Below, piece after piece: positions 1 to 4,522 of a DNA stretch of 7,322 bases. The position numbers and the translations under genes were made by a program. The notes beneath the pieces were generated by a model. The model saw only the letters and a program-made list of their open reading frames with translations. It did no database searches and was not told the origin of the DNA. Position 1 is the stretch's first letter; the number at the start of each line of letters is the position of its first letter. This DNA comes from an uncultured Clostridia bacterium (lineage in GTDB: Bacteria > Bacillota > Clostridia > Christensenellales > CAG-917), in assembly GCA_937881285.1 (NCBI GenBank), contig CALGEU010000341.1, positions 1 to 7,322 on the forward strand. The letters run 5' to 3'.

Positions 1-132
1 CAAGTTGTGAAACTCAGATATTTCGACGGCAAAACGCAGGTGGAAATAAGCAAAATCGTCGGAATATCCCAAGCGCAGGTATCGAGACTCGAAAAATCCG
101 CGCTTGAGAAAATCCGCGAGCGCATGGCGTGA
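1..132 (+). CDS. sigG: RNA polymerase sporulation sigma factor SigG, C-terminal end (partial)
   Basis: Only the last 43 residues are present; the gene starts left of the window. The frame reads through sigma region 4.2, with the helix-turn-helix core GISQAQVSRLEK followed by a short basic tail and a TGA stop. This core is essentially the same as that of B. subtilis SigG, and closer to it than to SigF or SigK. In the family, SigG directs late forespore transcription after engulfment, including spoIVB, which also lies in this window. The neighbours support the call, because sigG, a ylmC/ymxH gene and nrdR are often adjacent in Clostridia. A hairpin 51 bases downstream may end the transcript. 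SigF is the main alternative, but the context favours SigG. Confidence 0.86.
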   Translation, partial: QVVKLRYFDGKTQVEISKIVGISQAQVSRLEKSALEKIRERMA

Positions 133-178
133 CCGCCGTATTATGGCGAATTATCTGCCTATCACAGTGTGACAAATG

Positions 179-201
179 AAAAACACCTTGCTTGCAAGGT
201 G
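179..201 (-). terminator. Intrinsic terminator hairpin, best read on the minus strand
   Basis: A 7-bp stem (CACCTTG at 184-190 with CAAGGTG at 195-201) encloses a 4-base loop. On the minus strand it is followed by five Ts (179-183), as expected for a terminator of ymxH, although it lies about 150 bases past that stop. On the plus strand it follows sigG, but the downstream T-tract is poor (ATATACATATACTTTG). It may serve both converging genes. The stretch 202-349 is T-rich and holds no gene that I can support. Confidence 0.55.
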
Positions 202-349
202 ATATACATATACTTTGTTTATTTTCGATTTTTGAGTTCTTTTTTCGTTTATATTTTTGTCTTTGTAAATTATCGTTTTTTTTAATGTGTAAATGCAGGG
301 GTTCTTGATATGGATTTTGTAATAAACTAATGGATAATTAGTCGTTCTA

Positions 350-658
350 TCATTGTTGCGTTTTGTACGGTTCGTCGTTTTGCGTATCGTCGTTTGACAG
401 AGAACATACGCCGCCCGAAACTATCTCGACGAGTATTGCGTCTTGTCCGATTTTGATGATTCTGTTCCAGGGAATATATATGCTATCAGAACTCGTCAGG
501 CTTTTCAAGAAACTTTTCTTTCCCGGCACGACGAGACCGCCTATCGTTCCGCAACCGTTGAAAATCAAATCGCATGCGTTGCCGAGTTCCTTGCCGTCCG
601 CGACGTTGACGACGGTCTTTTTTGACAATTCGATGAAAGAATACTGCCTTGCGTTCAT
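350..658 (-). CDS. ymxH: YlmC/YmxH family PRC-barrel sporulation protein
   Basis: This 102-residue protein has the compact beta-rich fold pattern of the YlmC/YmxH family. The core spans about residues 7-80, with signature segments VADGKELGNACDL (about 19-31) and IYIPWNRIIKIGQDAILVEI (about 61-80). The tail (81-102) is hydrophilic and probably disordered. Members are small cytosolic proteins found mainly in spore formers; their biochemical role is unknown. The reading frame stays open upstream to 895, but I chose the ATG at 656-658 because the homologous part begins there and the extension would run over the nrdR promoter. No good Shine-Dalgarno precedes this ATG, so the start is less certain than the identity. 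The gene is divergent from nrdR and convergent with sigG, whereas the usual clostridial order has all three on one strand. Confidence 0.88.
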   Translation of the reverse strand: MNARQYSFIELSKKTVVNVADGKELGNACDLIFNGCGTIGGLVVPGKKSFLKSLTSSDSIYIPWNRIIKIGQDAILVEIVSGGVCSLSNDDTQNDEPYKTQQ

Positions 659-732
659 AATACGACTATATTCACGACTTTGCAAAATATGCGCATAAAT
701 TTTTCCCGATTGTGCTTCAAGTGGCGTTTTGC

Positions 733-748
733 ACACTAAATATTGTAT
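733..748. promoter_or_regulatory. Putative NrdR box 1 (upstream)
   Basis: The 16-mer ACACTAAATATTGTAT matches the published NrdR-box consensus acaCwAtATaTwGtgt at 14 of 16 positions by eye. It lies 17 bp upstream of the -35 of the nrdR promoter and 42 bp from a second box. NrdR boxes normally work as pairs on the same face of the helix, and 42 bp is about four turns. The assignment rests on the motif and context only. Confidence 0.6.
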
Positions 749-761
749 TTTTTCAAATAAA

Positions 762-776
762 ACGTTTACAAAACGT
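762..776. promoter_or_regulatory. Short inverted repeat over the nrdR -35
   Basis: ACGTTT (762-767) and AAACGT (771-776) are perfect inverted arms around a 3-base spacer, and they cover the -35 hexamer TTTACA. A 6-bp repeat in AT-rich DNA can arise by chance. Its position between the two NrdR boxes makes a second operator possible but unproven. Confidence 0.3.
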
Positions 777-793
777 GCAATATATTGTATAAT
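765..793 (+). promoter_or_regulatory. SigA-type promoter of nrdR
   Basis: The -35 is TTTACA (765-770), the spacer is 17 bp, and the -10 is a perfect TATAAT (788-793). Transcription would begin near 800, about 23 bases before the nrdR ATG. NrdR box 2 fills most of the spacer and overlaps the -10, so occupation of that box should block RNA polymerase. Confidence 0.78.
775..790. promoter_or_regulatory. Putative NrdR box 2 (overlaps the -10)
   Basis: The core CAATATATTG (778-787) is a perfect palindrome and fits all ten central positions of the NrdR consensus CwAtATaTwG. The flanks match less well, giving 12 of 16 over the full site. It overlaps the -10 of the nrdR promoter and is 42 bp from box 1. 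Confidence 0.6.
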
Positions 794-809
794 ACTGCCA
801 TAAATTGTC

Positions 810-813
810 GAGG
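810..813 (+). promoter_or_regulatory. Ribosome binding site that sets the nrdR start
   Basis: GAGG lies nine bases before the ATG at 823. A TTG at 805 in the same frame would add six residues but would place this ribosome binding site inside the coding region. NrdR proteins also begin with the zinc-ribbon sequence MKCxYC, so 823 is the better start. Confidence 0.75.
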
Positions 814-822
814 TACAGGGGT

Positions 823-1305
823 ATGAAATGTATATATTGCGGTAGCATGGACAGCAAGGTCGTGGATTCGAGACAGAACGAAGACGGCACGTCAATCCGT
901 CGTCGCAGAGAGTGCGTCGTTTGCGGAAAGCGTTTCACGACTTACGAAACCGTTGAAAGCACGCCGATTATGGTCGTCAAAAAGGACGGCTCGCGTCAGG
1001 CGTTTGACCTTAACAAAATCAAAATCGGCATAATGAAAGCGTGCGAAAAACGTCCTATTTCCATGTCGTCTATCGACAGACTTGTCGGAGACATTCAACG
1101 CAAGGTGCTCAATTCGCTCGACCAGGAGATTTCGTCAACCGCGCTCGGCGATATGGTTATGGAAGGTCTCAAAAACATCGACGAAGTGGCGTACGTCAGA
1201 TACGCTTCGGTGCACCGTCAGTTCAAGGACATCAACACTTTGCTCGACGAAATCGAAAGTCTCGTCAAACTCAAAGAAGAGATGACAAAAAAGGAAGACA
1301 AATAA
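823..1305 (+). CDS. nrdR: Transcriptional repressor NrdR
   Basis: The protein has 160 residues, slightly longer than the usual 150-155. Residues 1-45 form the zinc ribbon, with Cys3, Cys6, Cys31 and Cys34 as ligands, and include the basic RRRR stretch (26-29) typical of the DNA-binding part. Residues about 49-139 form the ATP-cone that senses ATP/dATP, with the conserved KKDGSRQAFDLNKI entry segment. The last 20 residues are a charged, Lys/Glu-rich tail. In the family, NrdR binds paired palindromic NrdR boxes and represses ribonucleotide reductase genes when dATP is high. No nrd structural gene is in the window. Two NrdR-box-like sites in its own promoter suggest that it represses itself. The gene appears to be transcribed alone, with a terminator at about 1500. 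Confidence 0.97.
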   Translation: MKCIYCGSMDSKVVDSRQNEDGTSIRRRRECVVCGKRFTTYETVESTPIMVVKKDGSRQAFDLNKIKIGIMKACEKRPISMSSIDRLVGDIQRKVLNSLDQEISSTALGDMVMEGLKNIDEVAYVRYASVHRQFKDINTLLDEIESLVKLKEEMTKKEDK

Positions 1306-1321
1306 GTTTTATTTTTCATTG

Positions 1322-1500
1322 CAAAAGACGAAACGGCGATATACGAAAGATAAACGCGAAATCTCAGTCGTGTCGAGAACACCGAAGATAAACGGTGCGG
1401 CAAACGAAAGATAAACTTGTAAATACAAAAGACGAACGTCGATGCACGAAAGACAGATTTGAAACACGAAAGATAACAGTTGAAACACAAAAGACGAAAC
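1322..1500. repeat. Eight degenerate 13-bp direct repeats, mostly 20-23 bp apart
   Basis: Variants of ACGAAAGATAAAC or ACAAAAGACGAAAC start at 1322, 1343, 1381, 1404, 1425, 1446, 1466 and 1487. The intervals are 21, 38, 23, 21, 21, 20 and 21 bp, so nearly all copies lie two helical turns apart on one face of the DNA. The bases between copies are not conserved in the first half. From 1425 onward the array looks like a decayed 21-bp tandem repeat, with GAAAC before two of the last copies. The array lies between the nrdR stop and a terminator whose left arm uses the end of the last copy. An open frame crosses it (from 1395), but it runs through the terminator and the next promoter and looks non-coding. 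Function is unknown. Confidence 0.75.
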
Positions 1501-1525
1501 GACCGAATTTTCGGTCGTTTTTCTT
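1497..1525 (+). terminator. Intrinsic terminator after nrdR
   Basis: AAACGACCGA (1497-1506) pairs with TCGGTCGTTT (1511-1520) around a 4-base loop, and the T-rich run TTTTTCTT (1518-1525) follows. It separates nrdR and the repeat array from the mgtE promoter. Confidence 0.87.
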
Positions 1526-1584
1526 ATGTGTCAAGGGTACGTTTTCGGCGAAAATTAAATATAATATACAAATTGTAAATTCGG

Positions 1585-1613
1585 TTGACAAAAGTTTTTC
1601 AAAAGACCATAAT
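1585..1613 (+). promoter_or_regulatory. SigA-type promoter of the leader ORF and mgtE
   Basis: A perfect -35 TTGACA (1585-1590), a 17-bp spacer and -10 CATAAT (1608-1613) predict a start near 1620. That leaves only about 25 bases before the leader ORF at 1645 and about 135 bases before mgtE. A TATAAT at 1560-1565 further upstream lacks a matching -35. Confidence 0.8.
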
Positions 1614-1629
1614 CAAGGAGCATTAAATC

Positions 1630-1636
1630 AAGGAGG
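1630..1636 (+). promoter_or_regulatory. Strong Shine-Dalgarno of the mgtE leader ORF
   Basis: AAGGAGG, a nearly ideal complement of the 16S rRNA end, lies eight bases before the ATG at 1645. It is the strongest ribosome binding site near mgtE, but it serves the short ORF and not mgtE. The ten bases AATCAAGGAG occur twice (1611-1620 and 1626-1635). The first copy overlaps the -10 and is probably not transcribed in full. Confidence 0.8.
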
Positions 1637-1644
1637 TACAAGTC

Positions 1645-1713
1645 ATGGAATATCACCCAAGTGAGAACGACAGCGTCGGGCGAAGTTGCCAATCGGCTTG
1701 TGCCGCTTTTTGA
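1645..1713 (+). CDS. Putative 22-residue leader peptide upstream of mgtE
   Basis: The ORF begins with ATG eight bases after AAGGAGG and ends with TGA at 1711-1713, 40 bases before mgtE. The peptide starts MEYHPSENDSV, acidic with one proline, and continues with two cysteines to the end CAAF. It is not a membrane peptide, because it has no hydrophobic stretch. I do not recognise it from a known family. Its place between a promoter and a magnesium channel gene resembles mgtL, the leader peptide before mgtA in enterobacteria, where acidic and proline codons early in the ORF make translation depend on Mg2+. The sequences are not evidently homologous. The last codons run through a small GC hairpin and a T-run, so ribosomes on this ORF would affect that RNA structure. 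The ribosome binding site is the main evidence for translation. Confidence 0.6.
   Translation: MEYHPSENDSVGRSCQSACAAF
1679..1711 (+). promoter_or_regulatory. Possible attenuator hairpins inside the leader ORF
   Basis: CGGC (1694-1697) pairs with GCCG (1702-1705) around TTGT, and CTTTTT follows, like a small intrinsic terminator. The left arm overlaps an alternative pairing of GCC (1688-1690) with GGC (1695-1697). That pairing in turn excludes GGC (1679-1681) with GCC (1688-1690). The nested alternatives resemble an attenuator, but the stems have only 3-4 bp and I cannot judge their stability without folding. Confidence 0.27.
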
Positions 1714-1753
1714 CTTTTCTCGATTTTTCGTTCGTCTTTGACTTAAATTCGTC

Positions 1754-3424
1754 ATGGAAAACAAAATCAAATCTTTGCTTCAATCTCGCGATTACGCCGA
1801 GATAGTTCGTATTGCGTCCGATATGGACGTAAACGAAGCGGCTACGTTATTTTCGCAATTCAACGAAGAAGAACTCGTGCAGGTTCTTTCTCTTTTCGGC
1901 GATGAAAAGTTGGGCGAATTCTTGCCCGAATTTGACAAGAATACGCAAAATCTCGTCGTAACAAGGCTCAATCAAAAGAAATTGCAGTCCGTCATGGACG
2001 AAATTTCGGTTGACGACACGATAGGCATCATCGACAATTTGCCTGCGCCCGTGGCGAGCAAGGTCCTGGAAGTGGACGAAATCAAAAATCTGCTCGAAAA
2101 GAAACGCTATAAGAGCCTTAAAGAACTGCTTTCAAACATCAACGCAATAGACATTGCGGCGGTCTTTGAAGAACTCGAAGAGCAGGAGCGCGTGCTGACT
2201 TTCAGACTATTGTCAAAAGACGCAGCGGCGGAAGTTTTCGTCGAACTTGCAAGCGACGTTCAGCAGGAACTCATACGCAATCTGTCCGATAAAGAATTGA
2301 AATCCGTCATCGACGAGATTTTCATAGACGACGCGGTTGACCTTATCGAAGAGATGCCGGCTTCCGTGGTGAAAAGACTTCTTGCGCAAAGCGACGCGGA
2401 GACGAGAAATTATATCAACGAACTTCTCAAATATCCGCAAAACAGCACCGGAAGCATCATGACGGTGGAACTCGTTTCGCTGTCCAAAACGATGACGGTC
2501 AAACAAGCCTTCGAGCGCATACGCGCGTGCGCAATCGATAAAGAAACGGTTTATACCTGCTACGTCACCGACGAAACCAAGCATCTTATCGGCGTTACGA
2601 CGGTGAGAGAATTGCTCCTTGCCGACTCAGATGTGCGTATAGGTGGTATAATGCACGAAAACGTCATTTACGCTCACACGCTTGACGACAGAGAAGACAC
2701 CGCACGCAGACTTCGCGAATACGGTTTCCTTGCATTGCCCGTCGTTGACGACGAAATGAGACTTGTTGGAATAGTCACCATTGACGACGCAATCGACGTC
2801 ATGGTTGACGAAACGACGGAAGACATCTCAAAAATCGCCGCTACGCGTCCGTCTGACAAGCCGTATCTCAAAACGAGCGTGTGGACGATTTTCAAAAACC
2901 GTATACCGTGGCTTTTGATTCTTATGGTCAGCGCAACGTTTACGGGGCTTATCATCAACAAATTCGAAGCAAGACTCAACGCAATCAGTACCGTGCTTAT
3001 AGCGTGTGTGCCTATGCTTATGGATACGGGCGGCAACGCGGGTTCGCAAGCGTCGGTAACTGTAATCCGCGCTCTTGCACTCAACGAAGTGAAGACCAAA
3101 GACATTTTCAAAGTGCTTTGGAAAGAAATACGAGCCGCACTTATGCTTGCGCTTTGCCTTGCGATTGCTTGCTTTGCCAAGTTGCAACTTATCGACAATT
3201 TGCTTTTCGGATACGCAGATTACACGCTCGTGCGTTGCGCCGTCGTGTCAATGAGCATGTTTATCACCGTCGTGATTGCAAAACTCATCGGTTGCTCGCT
3301 GCCTATTCTCGCAAAAGCGGTGAAACTCGACCCTGCGGTCGTGGCGTCTCCGTTCATCACGACTATAGTTGACGCGCTCTCGCTTATGATATTCTGCCTG
3401 CTTTCGGTGTCAATACTTGCATAA
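1754..3424 (+). CDS. mgtE: Magnesium transporter MgtE with duplicated N domain
   Basis: MgtE is a homodimeric Mg2+ channel of the inner membrane. Its cytosolic N and CBS domains close the pore when Mg2+ is plentiful. Here residues 5-105 and 110-210 are two gap-free copies of the MgtE N domain, about 30% identical. The CBS pair covers about 232-352, a connecting plug helix about 353-375, and the membrane part about 384-556 with five helices. The pore signature PMLMDTGGNAGSQ is at 420-432, and Asp540 in the last helix is the likely conserved Mg2+-site acid. Typical members have about 450 residues, and the extra 105 match the additional N domain. The ATG at 1754 has no Shine-Dalgarno, and an in-frame TGA at 1739 rules out a longer product. 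Expression may therefore depend on the leader ORF just upstream. Confidence 0.96.
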   Translation: MENKIKSLLQSRDYAEIVRIASDMDVNEAATLFSQFNEEELVQVLSLFGDEKLGEFLPEFDKNTQNLVVTRLNQKKLQSVMDEISVDDTIGIIDNLPAPVASKVLEVDEIKNLLEKKRYKSLKELLSNINAIDIAAVFEELEEQERVLTFRLLSKDAAAEVFVELASDVQQELIRNLSDKELKSVIDEIFIDDAVDLIEEMPASVVKRLLAQSDAETRNYINELLKYPQNSTGSIMTVELVSLSKTMTVKQAFERIRACAIDKETVYTCYVTDETKHLIGVTTVRELLLADSDVRIGGIMHENVIYAHTLDDREDTARRLREYGFLALPVVDDEMRLVGIVTIDDAIDVMVDETTEDISKIAATRPSDKPYLKTSVWTIFKNRIPWLLILMVSATFTGLIINKFEARLNAISTVLIACVPMLMDTGGNAGSQASVTVIRALALNEVKTKDIFKVLWKEIRAALMLALCLAIACFAKLQLIDNLLFGYADYTLVRCAVVSMSMFITVVIAKLIGCSLPILAKAVKLDPAVVASPFITTIVDALSLMIFCLLSVSILA

Positions 3425-3490
3425 ATCGATTACGGCAAAAGAAAAAATTGCAAACCGCAATCGGAAAACAGAAATTTCAAAAGAGAAACG

Positions 3491-3517
3491 AAAAATCCGC
3501 AGTTATGCGGATTTTTC
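3491..3517. terminator. Bidirectional terminator between mgtE and sigK
   Basis: AAAAATCCGCA (3491-3501) and TGCGGATTTTT (3506-3516) form an 11-bp perfect stem with a 4-base loop. The A-run on one side and the T-run on the other make it work on both strands, as suits two converging genes. Confidence 0.92.
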
Positions 3518-3586
3518 TTTCGGCAATGCGACGATATAGTCAAACGCTCTCTTATATCAGTCGTTTTCGCATTTTGAGTTTGTTTT

Positions 3587-4285
3587 TTATCCGAGCAAGT
3601 CTTCTTCGTTTACCGATTGCTTGATTTTATCCAAGGCTTTTTTCTCTATTCTCGAAACGTACGAGCGGGATATATCAAATTTTTTTGCCACTTCGCGTTG
3701 AGTGAGCGCAGGATAACCGCCCAGTCCGTAGCGATAGCGCACGATTTCAAACTCTCTGTCCGTAAGCACCGAGCGCGTTATATTGAGCAACTTTTCCATC
3801 ATTATGTTGTTTTCGACGTCTTCGATGACCGAGTGGTCGTCGCATAGCATATCCATTATCACGAGTTCGTTTCCGTCCTTATCGACGCCGATAGGCTCGT
3901 TGAGCGAGACGTTGGAGCGGTGTTTTTTGCTCGTTCGCATAGTCATGAGTATTTCGTTTTCTATGCACCGCGAAGCGTAAGTTGCAAGGGCAGTGCCTTT
4001 TCCCTGATTGAAACTCTCAATGGCTTTTATAAGTCCGATAGAGCCTATCGAAATCAACTCGTCGTTGTCTCCGTAGTTCGAGTATTTCTTTGCGATATGT
4101 GCAACCAGTCGCAGATTGTGTTTTACGAGTATCTCTTTGGCTTCTTCGTCACCGAGTGCGCATTTGTCGAGATATTCCTTTTCTTTTTCTTTCGAGAGCG
4201 GTTTCGGAAAGGAACTTTTCTCGGAGACGTAAGACGAGAATATCACGAGATTTTTCAGCAGTGCGAGCAAACTTTCAAGTGCCAT
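3587..4285 (-). CDS. sigK: Pro-sigma-K, late mother cell sigma factor
   Basis: The protein has 232 residues. Region 2 (about 53-117) contains HNLRLVAHIAKKY, ELISIGSIGLIKAIESF and the CIENEILM motif typical of SigK/SigE. Region 4 (about 167-222) ends with the helix-turn-helix ISRSYVSRIEKKAL, identical to B. subtilis SigK over ISRSYVSRIEK. Residues 1-18 are a hydrophobic pro-sequence that precedes SSYV, matching the B. subtilis site where SpoIVFB cuts before Tyr; cleavage here would be between Ser18 and Tyr19. Sigma-K directs late mother cell genes for cortex and coat. The frame stays open to 4351, but I chose the ATG at 4283-4285 because GGAG lies seven bases before it and homology begins there. 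The gene is uninterrupted, with no skin-like element. It converges with mgtE and diverges from the FAD enzyme gene. Confidence 0.95.
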   Translation of the reverse strand: MALESLLALLKNLVIFSSYVSEKSSFPKPLSKEKEKEYLDKCALGDEEAKEILVKHNLRLVAHIAKKYSNYGDNDELISIGSIGLIKAIESFNQGKGTALATYASRCIENEILMTMRTSKKHRSNVSLNEPIGVDKDGNELVIMDMLCDDHSVIEDVENNIMMEKLLNITRSVLTDREFEIVRYRYGLGGYPALTQREVAKKFDISRSYVSRIEKKALDKIKQSVNEEDLLG

Positions 4286-4292
4286 ACGATTT

Positions 4293-4296
4293 CTCC
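4293..4296 (-). promoter_or_regulatory. Ribosome binding site that sets the sigK start
   Basis: Read on the minus strand this is GGAG within ATGGAGAA, seven bases before the ATG at 4285. It decides against the upstream in-frame ATG at 4351. Confidence 0.8.
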
Positions 4297-4305
4297 ATGT
4301 TTTAT

Positions 4306-4334
4306 AGTTTATGGCGTACGGCGGCAAAAATTGA
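4306..4334 (-). promoter_or_regulatory. Possible sigma-E-type promoter of sigK
   Basis: On the minus strand CATAAACT (4306-4313) fits the sigma-E -10 CATACAnT at all but one position. TCAATTT (4328-4334), 14 bp upstream, fits the -35 kmATATT at 5 of 7. In B. subtilis sigK is transcribed by sigma-E with SpoIIID. The predicted 5' end would be only a few bases before the ribosome binding site, which is tight. Confidence 0.32.
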
Positions 4335-4339
4335 CAATA

Positions 4340-4349
4340 TTCGACAAGC
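4340..4349 (+). promoter_or_regulatory. Possible SpoIIID site upstream of sigK
   Basis: TTCGACAAGC fits the B. subtilis SpoIIID consensus WWRRACARNY at 9 of 10 positions, about 40-50 bases upstream of the proposed sigK start point. A weaker match overlaps the candidate -35. The consensus is short and degenerate, so chance matches are likely. Confidence 0.25.
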
Positions 4350-4383
4350 ATGAAAAAACAATTTTTTATTTATCCGTAATAAG

Positions 4384-4412
4384 TTGACAGAAACGAGTTT
4401 TGGCTTTATAAT
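4384..4412 (+). promoter_or_regulatory. Consensus SigA promoter of the FAD dehydrogenase gene
   Basis: A perfect TTGACA (4384-4389), a 17-bp spacer and a perfect TATAAT (4407-4412) predict a start near 4419, about 104 bases before the gene at 4523. This is the best vegetative promoter in the window. Confidence 0.87.
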
Positions 4413-4436
4413 CGCCTAGGTCGCGGGCGTGCAAAT

Positions 4437-4507
4437 ATTCGCGCGAATGATTACGCTCAAAACGACAATTGTAAAATAAGAAGACAATAACGTCGGCGTA
4501 CAGCCGA
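4437..4507 (+). promoter_or_regulatory. Palindrome and hairpin in the FAD dehydrogenase leader
   Basis: ATTCGCGCGAAT (4437-4448) is a perfect 12-bp palindrome about 18 bases after the predicted transcription start, a typical operator position. TCGGC (4493-4497) and GCCGA (4503-4507) form a 5-bp hairpin ending six bases before the AAGG ribosome binding site (4513-4516). I recognise no known riboswitch here. Confidence 0.35.
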
Positions 4508-4522
4508 AAAGTAAGGTAGAAT

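Noticed and set aside
659..895. N-terminal extension of the ymxH frame up to 895
   Set aside because: It would overlap the nrdR promoter and zinc-ribbon codons, is Cys/Arg-rich without domain character, and the YlmC/YmxH homology begins only at 658.
1395..1664. Plus-strand ORF of 89 codons across the repeat array, with a 7-residue periodic Lys/Thr-rich start
   Set aside because: The period comes from the 21-bp DNA repeat. The frame crosses an intrinsic terminator and the next promoter, has no ribosome binding site, and ends in the leader ORF region.
1614..1753. M-box (ykoK) magnesium riboswitch before mgtE
   Set aside because: The about 135-base leader has none of the conserved M-box segments that I know and is largely occupied by a short ORF.
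1708..1806. Possible -1 frameshift at the leader's T-run, extending the leader peptide past the mgtE start
   Set aside because: The frame does run to about 1804, but CTTTTTG is a weak slip site with no clear downstream stimulator. Chance readthrough in an AT-rich region explains it.
3447..3463. ATTGC/GCAAT hairpin after mgtE
   Set aside because: It is only 5 bp with no T-run; the 11-bp stem at 3491-3516 is the clear terminator.
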